DNA of 64,000 nt. Source: Flagellimonas abyssi. Lineage in GTDB: Bacteria; Bacteroidota; Bacteroidia; Flavobacteriales; Flavobacteriaceae. Both the position numbers and the translations under genes were made by a program. The stretch is from NCBI RefSeq assembly GCF_019457905.1, contig NZ_JAHZSV010000022.1, forward strand, positions 16,816 to 80,815. The letters are read 5' to 3'. The notes beneath the pieces are model-generated. The model was not told the DNA's origin. It ran no database searches and saw nothing but the letters and a program-made list of their open reading frames with translations. Below are positions 1 to 10,500 of the stretch, in pieces; the first letter of the stretch is position 1; each line of letters starts with the position of its first letter.

Positions 1-524
1 CCTAAATATGGATCCTCGCCCGCCCCTTCGGAGATTCGTCCCCAACGTGGGTCGCGTGCAATATCGACCATAGGGGAAAAATTCCAGTTGATACCATCTG
101 CGGTGGCTTCCCTAGCGGCCATTTGGGCTGCTTGTTCTACCAAATCCATGTCCCAACTGGCAGAAAGACCCAATGGAATTGGGTATGTGGTCTTATAACC
201 ATGGATAACATCCGACCCAATAAGAAGCGGTATGCCCAATCGGCTATCGTTTACCGCAATTTCCTGTGCTTTCCTAACCCTATCCGGGCCCGCTACGCCA
301 AAAAGGCCTCCTACTTGCCCGGACTTTATTTTTGTCCCTACATCTTTACTGACCACTTCTCCTGTGGCCACGCCGCCCCCAGGCGTTAATAGGTTCAATT
401 GACCTATTTTTTCTTCAATGGTCATTTTGTTCAGTAACTCTTCTACTTGAGGAATCCGTTTTTGGGCTTTTGCACCCATAACGGCAAATCCCATTAGTGC
501 GAGCAAGAGTTTTTTATAGTACAT
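1..524 (-). CDS. Glycoside hydrolase family 3 beta-glucosidase, N-terminal part (runs off window)
   Basis: This is the first ~174 residues of a secreted GH3 enzyme; the 3' part lies outside the window. The start MYYKKLLLALMG gives a signal peptide ending near AQKR. It is followed by the GH3 opening 'EELLNKMTIEEKIGQLN', then 'GVAGPDRVRKAQ', 'SRLGIPLLIGSDVIHGYKT' and 'SPMVDIARDPRWGR', all hallmarks of the (beta/alpha)8 N-terminal domain of BglX-type beta-glucosidases. It is the last gene in the minus-strand glycan locus and begins 26 bp after the esterase stop. GH3 enzymes beside GH144 genes in Bacteroidota are known to cleave sophorose and beta-1,2-glucooligosaccharides; that specificity is inferred here. 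Family call very safe. Confidence 0.93.
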   Translation of the reverse strand, partial: MYYKKLLLALMGFAVMGAKAQKRIPQVEELLNKMTIEEKIGQLNLLTPGGGVATGEVVSKDVGTKIKSGQVGGLFGVAGPDRVRKAQEIAVNDSRLGIPLLIGSDVIHGYKTTYPIPLGLSASWDMDLVEQAAQMAAREATADGINWNFSPMVDIARDPRWGRISEGAGEDPYL

Positions 525-550
525 GATCAGGTTGTTTTGATATTTTATTC

Positions 551-1354
551 TTATTCTGATATTGCCTGAATTGGTTTTTTGACATGAGAAAACAACCAAG
601 GCAATAGATCAGGCTCAGCAAAAGCTGGGTCCCAACTATTGTGATTGGCAAAATCGTAGATTGTAAATTTTGGATATACCCCAGCTTTTAAAAGTGCGGA
701 GACCATTTCCATGGATTGTAATGGATGTACCACATTGTCCTGAGCTCCGTGAAAGACCCACAATGGGGTATTTTGTGCATAATTGGACACGGATTCCGGT
801 TCACCTCCACCACAAATCGGCACTGCCGCTGCAAAGGTATCCGGCTTTCTGCTCAATAGCTCAAAGGTGCCCATACCTCCCATGGATAGCCCCATTAAAT
901 ACACTTGATTATCGTTGGTGTACGGCTCGGCGATGGTGGTTTCCAGTAACTCCATTACCATTTCCAATGGTTTGGTAGGGCCTTCACTGTATTTAAAATC
1001 CAAATTGATAGGGTACGAACTTCTGTCCACATCTACACTTGCCCAATAACTATCTGTAGGGCACTGTGGAAAAATTACCACGGCCGGATATTTTTCCTGT
1101 AAATAATCCGTCGCAAACAGTTTGCCTCCGTTCCACAATTGTTTTTCATTGTCGTTACCACGCTCACCTGCACCATGAAGAAATAGAACAACAGGATAAT
1201 TCCCATCTTCTTTAAAGTTCTTTGGATACATAATGCGGTACCTTAATGTATCGTTTCCATCAATTAACATTTTAGCTTCATATTTGGACTGCCATTGTGC
1301 AGAAACCAAAGTACAAGCAAGGAACATCAGAAATAATGATAATTTTTTTGCCAT
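551..1354 (-). CDS. Secreted alpha/beta-hydrolase (esterase/phospholipase-like)
   Basis: A 267-residue secreted serine hydrolase. The signal peptide is MAKKLSLFLMFLACTLVSAQ. The oxyanion/strand motif 'FLHGAGERG' and the nucleophile elbow 'GLSMGGMG' are clear, and 'HGAQDNVV' and 'FANHNSWDP' supply the probable Asp and His. These features match the PHB-depolymerase/CE1-like esterases often encoded in glycan utilisation loci. I start at MAKK (1354) rather than the in-frame ATG 12 bp upstream because the signal peptide begins there and TAATATG is a usual context in this phylum; the start then lies just past the stop of the GH144 gene. It may remove acyl groups from the target glycan; the substrate is not visible. 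Confidence 0.85.
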   Translation of the reverse strand: MAKKLSLFLMFLACTLVSAQWQSKYEAKMLIDGNDTLRYRIMYPKNFKEDGNYPVVLFLHGAGERGNDNEKQLWNGGKLFATDYLQEKYPAVVIFPQCPTDSYWASVDVDRSSYPINLDFKYSEGPTKPLEMVMELLETTIAEPYTNDNQVYLMGLSMGGMGTFELLSRKPDTFAAAVPICGGGEPESVSNYAQNTPLWVFHGAQDNVVHPLQSMEMVSALLKAGVYPKFTIYDFANHNSWDPAFAEPDLLPWLFSHVKKPIQAISE

Positions 1355-1355
1355 A

Positions 1356-2729
1356 TTAAAATCCAATTTTGGTCAAACCAGCTTGAATGTCTTCGTTACC
1401 CATGAACAAATCCCAAAGCAATCCGGTTCGATAGTTTTCAATCATAATGATCTGTGGTCCTTGGTCAATCGCTAAATAAGCCTCTGCCACCCAATCGTGT
1501 TCTGGGCTAAAAGCATCATAAAATCCTGCAGGCCCCAACAAATCGTCTCTATTTCTGTAAAAATAATGCATTGCGACAAGAGATTCGTCCGGCGCGTAAG
1601 GAATTGAGCTTATAGCCGCCGTTGGTGAGATAACGCCTGTATCGTTATTGGGGCTATGGGCATTGTACCCTATGCTCCCATCATTATTTCTTGAGTAACT
1701 CGCTGTAAGCCCCCAACAATCTGCTCCGTAATCTTGATGAAACCCGGGATTTGCCACACAATATTCATAATTGATCATGGTGTGATTTACGTTTACATCC
1801 CAATAGTTGACATAATCATCGGAAAGGTTTCTTGGGTCGAGCCCCAAATAGGAATAATGTGCCCAAAATAGTGGCCCACCAAATTGCTCAGCGCCGTTGT
1901 GCTTTACCAAGAGTGGATAACCGTATTGGGTATTTGATGATTGTATTCCTCCATTGGAAGCCCAACCGTTGGTATAAACTTCCTTTTCGATAGTAAAATC
2001 GGGTGAAGCGGCCGCCATGACATAGGTTATCAAAACTTCGTTGTACCCTTCAAGCGGCATATTGATTGCAAAATCATGATTTGGGCTCCAGTGCCAATAC
2101 AATACATTTTGATTTTGTGTATACCAATCCCATTCCACACCTTTCCAGAGATTATCAGCATGTTGGGCCAGTGCTTGTTCTACATCCGTCCCATTTTTGA
2201 AATATTCCTTTATACAAACCAAACCTTGTGCCAAGAAGGCGGTCTCTACCAAATCACCTCCATCATCCAAGTCGCTAAATGGGATAACGGCACCTGTAGC
2301 ACCATTTATCCAATGTGGCCAAGCCCCATGAAATCGGTCCGCATTTTCAAGAAAATCCAATAAGGTATTCAATCGCTCCACGGCTTCTGTCCGAGAAACA
2401 TATCCTCTTTCAATACCTACCAAAATAGCCATAAGCCCGAACCCCGTTCCACCTGCCGTTACAACACCTTCACTGTTTCCGGGGTCATTGGGGTGATATC
2501 TTTCCCTTGCGCCACCGGAGTTGGAATCGGCATAGTCCCAGAAATATTTAAAGGTTTCCTCTTGGGTCAAATCCAATAGTTCTTCATCCGAAATTGCAGG
2601 TTCTTCTTCCTCTTCTTCGGAACCGCTACCTGGCAGCTCTGGTTCTGTGGGAACATAGGTATAGTCATCGCCTCCACAGGACAGCATCACAATCGAAAAA
2701 AGTGAGAGGTATATTGCTTTTTTAATCAT
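1356..2729 (-). CDS. GH144-type (Glycoamylase domain) lipoprotein, copy 2
   Basis: A 457-residue lipoprotein of the Pfam Glycoamylase family, which holds the GH144 endo-beta-1,2-glucanases. The lipobox is 'SIVMLSCGG', followed by an acidic Glu/Ser-rich linker that suggests surface export. The catalytic-domain landmarks are 'TFKYFWDYA', 'GGTGFGLMAILVGIERG', 'ADRFHGAWPHWI', 'DGGDLVETAFLAQGL', 'EVEWDWYT', 'VLYWHWSPNH', 'FWAHYSYLGLDPR' and 'AIDQGPQIIMIENYRTGLLWDLFM'. The start at 2729 (MIKKAIYLSL) is preferred over 2756 because it opens the signal peptide; it overlaps the stop of the upstream paralogue. Family is sure; beta-1,2-glucan as substrate is inferred from the family and the GH3 neighbour. 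Confidence 0.9.
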   Translation of the reverse strand: MIKKAIYLSLFSIVMLSCGGDDYTYVPTEPELPGSGSEEEEEEPAISDEELLDLTQEETFKYFWDYADSNSGGARERYHPNDPGNSEGVVTAGGTGFGLMAILVGIERGYVSRTEAVERLNTLLDFLENADRFHGAWPHWINGATGAVIPFSDLDDGGDLVETAFLAQGLVCIKEYFKNGTDVEQALAQHADNLWKGVEWDWYTQNQNVLYWHWSPNHDFAINMPLEGYNEVLITYVMAAASPDFTIEKEVYTNGWASNGGIQSSNTQYGYPLLVKHNGAEQFGGPLFWAHYSYLGLDPRNLSDDYVNYWDVNVNHTMINYEYCVANPGFHQDYGADCWGLTASYSRNNDGSIGYNAHSPNNDTGVISPTAAISSIPYAPDESLVAMHYFYRNRDDLLGPAGFYDAFSPEHDWVAEAYLAIDQGPQIIMIENYRTGLLWDLFMGNEDIQAGLTKIGF

Positions 2730-4101
2730 CTGTGTTTGTGATCTCGGGGCTTTCAAAACCCAACTTCTTCAAGCCTTTTTGTACTTCTTCATTGGCCATG
2801 AACAATTTCCAGAACAATCCACTTCGATAGTTTTCAATCATCACTGGAATTGGACCTTGGTCTATTGCCAAGTATCGTGGCAAGTACCAATCTTCCTCTA
2901 GGCTGAAAGCGTCGTAAGGACCGTACTTTCCTATGAGGCTATCCTGTTCTTTGTACATAAACCGTAAAAATTGCTTGCTCTCTTCGGGAGTATATGGCAT
3001 GGAAGAAAGTGCTGCGGTTGGGGAAATTACGCCCAAATCAGCTTCGGGTCGGTGCCCAGCATATCCATTTATGGAATAGCTTGAGGTGAGACCCCAGCAA
3101 TCTTTTCCATACCCTTCATAATCCTTCGGATTGTCCACACAATATTTATAGTGAATCAATGCATGGTTCTTGTTCAGTTTCCAATAGTCGCCAAATTGAT
3201 CCTTCAACCCTTTAGGATTAAGTCCTAAGTAGGAATAATGCGCCCAAAACAAGGGCCCAACGGGTGCATTACTATGCTCATAATGATTGAGTTCAGTTTC
3301 TAGGCCGTAGTATGTGGTATCTTTGGCGATTTGTCCGTCGACTCCCCAACCTTTTTCATAAACTGATTTTTTGATAGGGTGTGAGGGAGATGCTGCTGCC
3401 AAAATATACATAATCAGGGCTTCGTTGTAACCACCTACGGGAAAGTTCATTTCCCATTGGTACTCGGGACTCCAATGCCAGTATAGCACCTCTTCTCCGT
3501 TCTTGGTATACCAGTCCCACTCAACTTCTTCCCATAGCTCTTGGATTTTTTGGGCCAATTGCTGTTCACGTTCATTTCCATCCTTAAAATAGGCTTGAAC
3601 GGTCAGTAATCCTTGCACCAAAAAAGCTGTCTCTACCAAATCTCCTCCATTGTCTTTTTTGCTAAAAGGGGTCACTTTTCCTGATGGTAACAGCCAATGG
3701 GGCCAAGCCCCATGAAAACGGTCTGCATTTTCTAAAAAACCAACAATTTGCTCGTAGCGTTCCAGTGCCTGTTCACGGGTGATGAATTCTCTTTCGACAC
3801 CTACCAAAATGGCCATCAGTCCAAAACCTGAACCTCCTGTGGTAATAATGTCCTTATCGTGGTTGGGGTAGACTCCATCCATGTGAATTCGTTCCCTAGC
3901 CAATCCTGAGACCGGTTCTGCTCCATCCCAAAAGTAGTTGAAGGTCTGGTATTGGACCGAATCGAGCAACGCCTCATCGGTATAAGCCAAACTATCCGAA
4001 TAACTTTCAGATGTTGATTCTTTGCTTTTTTCCTTAGTTTTTTGGCCATTGCACCCTATAAGTAGGGTGACAACGGCCAATGGTAATACAATTAACCTCA
4101 T
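2722..4101 (-). CDS. GH144-type (Glycoamylase domain) lipoprotein, copy 1
   Basis: A 459-residue lipoprotein (lipobox 'VTLLIGCNG') closely related to the next gene downstream and sharing the same motif order: 'TFNYFWDGAEP', 'GGSGFGLMAILVGVERE', 'ADRFHGAWPHWL', 'NGGDLVETAFLVQGL', 'EVEWDWYTK', 'VLYWHWSPEY', 'FWAHYSYLGLNPK' and 'AIDQGPIPVMIENYRSGLFWKLFM'. The pair is a tandem duplication. A Lys/Ser-rich linker follows the lipid Cys, instead of the acidic one in the other copy, so the two may sit in different envelope layers or cleave different chain lengths. Expected activity is endo-cleavage of beta-1,2-glucan at the cell surface or periplasm; family sure, substrate inferred. Confidence 0.9.
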   Translation of the reverse strand: MRLIVLPLAVVTLLIGCNGQKTKEKSKESTSESYSDSLAYTDEALLDSVQYQTFNYFWDGAEPVSGLARERIHMDGVYPNHDKDIITTGGSGFGLMAILVGVEREFITREQALERYEQIVGFLENADRFHGAWPHWLLPSGKVTPFSKKDNGGDLVETAFLVQGLLTVQAYFKDGNEREQQLAQKIQELWEEVEWDWYTKNGEEVLYWHWSPEYQWEMNFPVGGYNEALIMYILAAASPSHPIKKSVYEKGWGVDGQIAKDTTYYGLETELNHYEHSNAPVGPLFWAHYSYLGLNPKGLKDQFGDYWKLNKNHALIHYKYCVDNPKDYEGYGKDCWGLTSSYSINGYAGHRPEADLGVISPTAALSSMPYTPEESKQFLRFMYKEQDSLIGKYGPYDAFSLEEDWYLPRYLAIDQGPIPVMIENYRSGLFWKLFMANEEVQKGLKKLGFESPEITNTDD

Positions 4102-4158
4102 AGAAATAACTAAACTTACTAACTCAAATATTTTGATGTGCTACAAACAAGTAGCTCA

Positions 4159-5955
4159 TTAATTGTTCATGACTTCCTGTACCTCTTCTTGGGTAAGGGA
4201 TTTATTGTAGAACCGTAGTTCATCTATTTGACTTTCGTCCGATAAATGGCCCCACTCGGTAAATCTTGGTGCACCGGAACCTATACTGAAGAAATCACAA
4301 TCGGTCCAATCGATACCGGATATTGTATTTTGTCCCACTGGTTCTCCATCGATATAAACGACAGCATTGGAACCAGAAATTGTAATGGCCAAGTGTATCC
4401 AACCCGTTGCAACCAATGGATCTAGGTCGGCATTTTCTCCGCCATCTACCCATACATCCGCTGTGCCATCACCTACATTTAGCTTGAAGCGTTGCATTCC
4501 ACCTACATTTTCCCTAAAGAAACGGAATCCGCTGGTTCTAAGGTTCTGAACTTCTGGATAGCCAGCATTTTCGGTATCCTCCGGTCCTGACGTTAAAATA
4601 CCTGCGTTATTTTCGGTCACATTCATTTTGTACCACATGGTAGCACTAAAATTGTCTGATGTCAATCCTTGCGTTGGGAATGTCAAATATGAATCTACAG
4701 CTCCGGCGTAGGCATCCGTACCTTCTAAGCTCTCTCCTGCAAATCCTGGGTTTCCAACTTCGGTTGCCTCAATTTCCCTGAACATTTCCATATAATCCCC
4801 GTCAAATGGCATGTAGAAGAATTCCCCGTCAAATGTTGGTGGGTAAGATGAAACAAATTCTCCCGAATCATCGGCCATAATAGTTTGAATTTCTTCTTGG
4901 GTGATTGCTCGATTGAAAATTCTAAGCTCATCCATCAAACTTTGGTCGGAAAGATGGTTCCACTCGGTAAAGTTAGGTGCTCCCGACATGATAGAAAGGA
5001 CATTGCAATCGGTCCAATCAATACCTGGGAAGGCATTTTGACTTACGACTTGACCATTGATATAAACCGTGGCCTCGGAACCTGATAAAGTAAATGCCAA
5101 GTTCACCCATTCACCGGTAGAAGGATCTACATCTGCCATTTCTCCACCATCAAACCATTCTGCTCCTTCACCATAACCTGCGGTGAGCTTGAATCTTTGT
5201 TCTCCACCGGCATTTTCCCTAAAAAAGGCAAAGCCTTTGTTTCTATCATTTGTGGTTCCATCAGTCATTGGAGGGCTCATGGTCAAAATACCAGCCCTGT
5301 CCGGCACGGCATTTATTTTCACCCAGAAAATGGCACTGAACTCAGGATTTGTCAATCCATCTGTTGGCAATGTTAAATAAGCTCCTTCTGCTCCGACATA
5401 AGCACCTGAACCGCTTAGGCTTTCTTCTTCACTTGCAAATGATGGGCTACCTACTATGGTCGGAGTTTGGAAAGAAATTAAATCTATCCAATCGCCGTCA
5501 AAAGGCATATATAAAATCTCACCTTCATATTTTGGAATATAAGGTGGTTCCTTTGAGAAGTTTACAGTCGTAGAAGTAGTTTTACCATCCAAATCGGTAG
5601 CGGTTACCATTAACTCGTGCTCTCCGTCACCCAACCCTTCGTATACCAAATCGTTTACGAGTACACGGCGGTAATCTATGTATCCTCCATTATAACTGGC
5701 AATTGTATTGCCATCCAATATTACATTTATAGATCCGACCTCAATATCATCGGTAACTTCAAAGGATATGTTTATCGATGTAGTCTCGGCAGGCACTTTA
5801 ATCACATTTCCTGCCACTGGCGTATTTATGGTAACCTGTGGTGCTGTTTCATCCACTCCGGCATCCACTGCCGTTATAGGGTCGATTCCTTGGTCACATC
5901 CATAAAAAAGCAGAACGGCCAGACAGTTAATCAGAATAAATCTTATGGTTTTCAT
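4159..5955 (-). CDS. Lipoprotein with Ig-like domain and two LamG domains, probable surface glycan-binding protein
   Basis: A 598-residue lipoprotein (lipobox 'LLFYGCDQG'). Residues ~40-135 form an Ig/bacterial-surface-type beta domain ('APQVTINTPVAGNVI...'). Two concanavalin/LamG-type domains follow, each starting with a 'YMPFDGD' strand and ending with 'DELRIFNRAITQEEI' or 'DELRFYNKSLTQEEV'. The two are clear internal duplicates, sharing 'GIDWTDC' and 'FTEWNHLSD/FTEWGHLSD'. The gene lies directly after susD, the slot usually held by the surface glycan-binding protein of a Sus-like complex. No catalytic residues are evident. Binding of the locus's glycan is inferred from position and fold. 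Confidence 0.82.
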   Translation of the reverse strand: MKTIRFILINCLAVLLFYGCDQGIDPITAVDAGVDETAPQVTINTPVAGNVIKVPAETTSINISFEVTDDIEVGSINVILDGNTIASYNGGYIDYRRVLVNDLVYEGLGDGEHELMVTATDLDGKTTSTTVNFSKEPPYIPKYEGEILYMPFDGDWIDLISFQTPTIVGSPSFASEEESLSGSGAYVGAEGAYLTLPTDGLTNPEFSAIFWVKINAVPDRAGILTMSPPMTDGTTNDRNKGFAFFRENAGGEQRFKLTAGYGEGAEWFDGGEMADVDPSTGEWVNLAFTLSGSEATVYINGQVVSQNAFPGIDWTDCNVLSIMSGAPNFTEWNHLSDQSLMDELRIFNRAITQEEIQTIMADDSGEFVSSYPPTFDGEFFYMPFDGDYMEMFREIEATEVGNPGFAGESLEGTDAYAGAVDSYLTFPTQGLTSDNFSATMWYKMNVTENNAGILTSGPEDTENAGYPEVQNLRTSGFRFFRENVGGMQRFKLNVGDGTADVWVDGGENADLDPLVATGWIHLAITISGSNAVVYIDGEPVGQNTISGIDWTDCDFFSIGSGAPRFTEWGHLSDESQIDELRFYNKSLTQEEVQEVMNN

Positions 5956-5966
5956 TTTTACTTGTA

Positions 5967-7517
5967 TTAATTGTTGATTATATCCATCAAAATCGGGAAT
6001 TCATCAATTTGATCTTGATGGTAAGTAACAAAAGTTCTATCCGGGGTAAAGGTTCTTCCTTCGAAGCTCAGCTCCTCATATCTGCCCAATCTGACCATGT
6101 CCAAAAATCGCTTGCCCCATTCCATGGCCAGTTCTGCATATTTCTCGTCGACCACCTGATCTAGGGTAACTCCGCTTATGGGTGCCAATCCAACTCTGCC
6201 CCTTACCATGTTCACCGCTTGATCTGCAGTCATTCCGGAACCAGTTGCCCCATGTAGCAAGGCTTCTGCATAAATCAACAATGTTTCTGCGTATCTATAA
6301 ACTATATAGTTTTTATTACTTCCATAATCTGTTCGACCCATAATCAATTGATTACTGGGCAAATAATGTTTTCCACTACAGAAAATAGCCCTTTCATTAT
6401 CCAACAATACATCTCCGTCCCGAGTTTCTGGTGAAACGAAATCTGGCAATGTTTCGGCAGTATAACCAGTGGATGAAATAATACTGTCTATTCCGTTTTG
6501 GGTGAACAGTACAGTTGTTTCCAGACGTTCGGTTTCTCCCCTATCCAACATGAATTTAACATATTTCATACTGGGTTCGAAAAAGCCCCATCCACCTGCT
6601 GAACCAGCTACGGACGGTGTCCATCCATTGGGGCCGTAAGGTGCGTAAAGATGACCTACCCTATCTCCCGTTCCCGAATTAAAGTCCGAATATTGGAGTT
6701 CGAACAGGTTTTCATCGCTCAACTTTCCGGGGGTTTTAAACAACTCATAATAATCTGACATCAAGGAGAATTTACCCGAACTTATTATCTGACCGGCCGC
6801 ATCTGCAACTGCTTGGTAGTTTTCCAGTTCTTGATTCGCCAAAGCTTTCACCATTAATGCTGTATATCGGGTTACTCCACCTGGCAAATCTGTACGTTCG
6901 TTGGGCCTCATATTGGGCAATAATGGAATTGCTTCGTCCATTTGGTCGGATATGTGCTGCATCACCTCTTCTTTGGTGGGTACAGAGGTCACATTTTCAA
7001 AAGCACTTAAATCTGAAGACTCCGGAATAAATACTGCGCCATAGACCTGCGACAATTGAAAAAGCAATATAGATCGTAGAACCTTTGCCTCGGCTATGTA
7101 TCGGTTCCCTAGGGCAATTCCGTCCTCATCGGCAAACTCCATGTACCTTTCAATTTGTTCCATTCCTGTATGTGCCGCAATGATATCACCGTAGTAGGTT
7201 TCCCATAAGGTTCTTGAACCAAAAAAGGAGTTATCATATACATAACGGTCTTGATTTTTAAGACCCTGCTGATCACCTGCTGCATTTACATCATCTCCCC
7301 GGGTTGCCACAACCAAAGGCTGCTCCCACCCTCTATCGTTGACTGCCTGATAGATTCCGGTTAAGGAGAAAATCATATCACTTGTCTTTGAAAAATCGGT
7401 CCCACCAGCAAAATTATTGTTGAGTTCTGGTTGGTCAAGTTCACTACTGCAGCTTGAAATCAAGATGCCCAAGAATGCGAAGACCGTAAAAAAATTGTTT
7501 GTTTTTATTAATTTCAT
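5967..7517 (-). CDS. SusD/RagB-family outer-membrane lipoprotein
   Basis: A 516-residue lipoprotein that caps the SusC channel and captures oligosaccharides. The signal is MKLIKTNNFFTVFAFLGILISSC. SusD-family landmarks are the N-terminal TPR-like region ('RYIAEAKVLRSILLFQLSQVYG'), 'YRYAETLLIYAEALL' and the C-terminal 'WGKRFLDMVRLGRYEEL', with a final 'TYHQDQIDEFPI'. The start at 7517 is chosen because it opens the lipoprotein signal and lies 10 bp after the susC stop; a longer frame would overlap susC. It is co-transcribed with susC. Confidence 0.95.
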   Translation of the reverse strand: MKLIKTNNFFTVFAFLGILISSCSSELDQPELNNNFAGGTDFSKTSDMIFSLTGIYQAVNDRGWEQPLVVATRGDDVNAAGDQQGLKNQDRYVYDNSFFGSRTLWETYYGDIIAAHTGMEQIERYMEFADEDGIALGNRYIAEAKVLRSILLFQLSQVYGAVFIPESSDLSAFENVTSVPTKEEVMQHISDQMDEAIPLLPNMRPNERTDLPGGVTRYTALMVKALANQELENYQAVADAAGQIISSGKFSLMSDYYELFKTPGKLSDENLFELQYSDFNSGTGDRVGHLYAPYGPNGWTPSVAGSAGGWGFFEPSMKYVKFMLDRGETERLETTVLFTQNGIDSIISSTGYTAETLPDFVSPETRDGDVLLDNERAIFCSGKHYLPSNQLIMGRTDYGSNKNYIVYRYAETLLIYAEALLHGATGSGMTADQAVNMVRGRVGLAPISGVTLDQVVDEKYAELAMEWGKRFLDMVRLGRYEELSFEGRTFTPDRTFVTYHQDQIDEFPILMDIINN

Positions 7518-7527
7518 AGCTTTTGTT

Positions 7528-10500
7528 TTATATTTTAATATTGACACCCAATGTGTATACTCCTGGTATTGGGTAAGTCTGATTGTCCCTTCCATCTTGC
7601 ACCTCCGGAGTGAAACCGTTATAATTAAATAAGGTAAGAGGTCTCTCCGCTGTCACATAAAATCGTATTTGTGGGCTGAACTTCCCTGTCAATTCTGGTA
7701 GGGTATATCCCAGAGTTACATTTTGCAACCTCACGAAATCACCTTTTTCAACAAAGAAGCTATTGAGGAACTGATTGCTCCATGGGTTTCTGATACCTCT
7801 TGCAGAAGGATAGGAATTGGTAGAGCCAGCACTGGTCCAACGGTTTACTGCAAAATCCCTATCTATGTTCGGGTCAGGGGTTTGACGAATTGCGAATCGT
7901 TTTTGATTGGCAATAACATTTCCTCCTTGTCCTATTACATTTAAGGAGAAATCCCATGCCTTGTAATTGAGACCAAGATTGAATCCAAAAGTATAGGTGG
8001 GTATGTACGACCCTAAATCGACACGGTCTTGCGCATCTATCATCATATCTCCATTGTGGTCCACGAACCTAAAATCGCCAGGTTCAACAGTCAAACCATT
8101 AGCTATAGCAGTTTGAGCAGCTGGGTCATTTTGTATCTCTTCTGGTGTTTGGTACACCCCAGCAACCTCAAGTCCGAAGAAAGGATTTATAGTTCCCCCG
8201 ACCACGGTCCTTTGTGCAACATCGCCCCCTGAAGTCAAATTTTCCTGGCCTTTAAGGTCCAGTACTTCATTTTTAAGGGTTGAAAAGTTTGCACCTATAT
8301 TGTAACTGAAATTGTCTGAAACCTTCTTGTTCCAATTCAACACCACTTCAAATCCTGTATTCCTTATTTTTCCAACATTCTGCCTAGTGGTTCCCGGCAC
8401 TAACAATCTGGAAACTGGAATAACCGCGTCCCGAGTATCCCTTCTAAAGTAATCGGCCTCCATGGACAATTGATTGTTGAACATTCTTGCCGTTATACCC
8501 ACATTGGTCTCTGCCGTTACTTCCCATTTAAGAGCTTCAAAATCGCTACTGGTGACCTGCCCGGGATATGGGGTGTCTCCAAATGCCGCAACCACTTCCT
8601 CCGAAGTAATACCTCCTGAACTGGATGCCACGTTGGCGTTCCCCAATTCACCCCAGCTTCCTCTAAACTTTAGAAAATTGATTGCATTGGTTTCAGGAAA
8701 AAAAGATTCTTCGGAAATTACCCAACCAGCACCAATTGTTGGAAAATACCCCCATTTCTCTTGATACTTACTGGTTCCATCCGCACGTACCGTACCATAT
8801 AGAAGGTATCGGTCATCAAAATTATAGGCAATCCGGCCAAAATAGGAAAAGAAATATTCCCTTGCACCGTCGTCACCCGTAACCCTAACGCGGTCGTTAT
8901 CCACACTGGTATCGATAGTATCGGCCAAATCCAAATAATAGGATTCATCCCCAATTCCCGGGCCATTGGGGAAATTCAATCCTTTTACTTCCAAGAGTTC
9001 AAAAGATCTATCCCTAAATGCAGTACCTGCCAAAACGGTCAAGTTATGTTTTCCAAAACTGTCGTTATAAGTTAAAGTATTGTCCCAGGTCTGTTCTGAA
9101 AAATTTTCGGTTCTTTTTATCAATTCTGCATTTTCCCTAAAGGCATCTCCATTTCCAAAAAAGTAAGGAAGTCTTACTTCTCTAACTTCCAAAGTTTCAT
9201 AGTTGTGGTAATACGCTGTCTTAAATGTTAATTTATCCGGAACTAGTTCATAGCTCAAGTCAATGGTCATCAATGTATTCCTTGTCTTGTTTCTATTTTG
9301 CGTATTTTCCATTATTGGGAAAGGGTTTTGGGTGCCCCTATATCCTAAATCCTGTGCATTGGCATAAGGTCTTGGGTAGGCCTCTGTTTTGGAAGGATCC
9401 AGAACAGGCATAACGGGTACTGCAAAATATGCCAGTGCAAAAGCAGTGTCTTCTGGCCTAAATCTGGTAGCATTGCTAAAAAGAGTGGACACTCCTACGC
9501 TTAGACGATCACTAACATCAAAATTCAATTTGCTCCGAATATTGAATCGTTCATAATCGTTCTTCATTTTAAGTATCCCTTCCTGTTCAAAATAGTTCAA
9601 GCCAACAGAATAAGTAATATTTTCCGATCCACCGGCTACACCAAAACTATGGTTTTGCTGTAGGGCATGCCTAAGAATCAAATCGTACCAATCCGTATTA
9701 ACGTTTGGAACATTGGGATTAATCCTACTTCTACCATATCGTTGTATGGCATTTTCAATGTATTGTGCCTCAGCTGCCGACCCCGATTCCCTAGCTAAGT
9801 TTACAAACTGTTCCGAATTGGAAAGTTTCACCAAGTTTTGGGCCACTTGGACCCCTTGATAACCGCTATAAGTAATCTGAGGCTTTTGATTTGGCCTACC
9901 TGATTTGGTTTCGATCAATACAACACCATTTGCAGCACGAACACCATAAATAGCAGCCGCGGAAGCATCTTTAAGTACAGAAATACTTTCTATATCCTCC
10001 GTATTCAAAAAATCGATGTCGTCGAAAAAAGTACCATCCACAACATAGAGCGGATTGGATGCCCCCCCTACATATGAACCGATACCTCTTACCCGAATAG
10101 TAGGACCGGTACCTGGTGCACCACTACTTACCACCTGTAAACCCGCCACCTTACCTTGAAGAGCCTGCATAGCGGCACCGGAAGGGGTTCGGGCTATATC
10201 TTCAGATTTCACAGTTGCAATGGAACCTGTTAAATCAGCTTTCTTCTGTGTTCCATAGCCGACCACAACAACTTCATCTAGACTTTGCGTGTCTTCCTGC
10301 ATCGTCAAGTTGATAGTTGTTCTATTATTAATTGGTATGGTTTGAGAGGTAAAACCAACGTAACTGAATACCAATGAACCATCTCCCGGAACGTTGTCCA
10401 AGGTATAGTTTCCATCAAAGTCCGTTTGGATTCCTGTTGTAGTACCCTCAAGTACCACACTTGCTCCAGGCAAGGGTTGCCCTTGTTCATCGGTTACCGT

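Noticed and set aside
5617..5970. 117-codon plus-strand open frame antisense to the LamG lipoprotein
   Set aside because: It lies wholly opposite a well-supported gene and has no family features.
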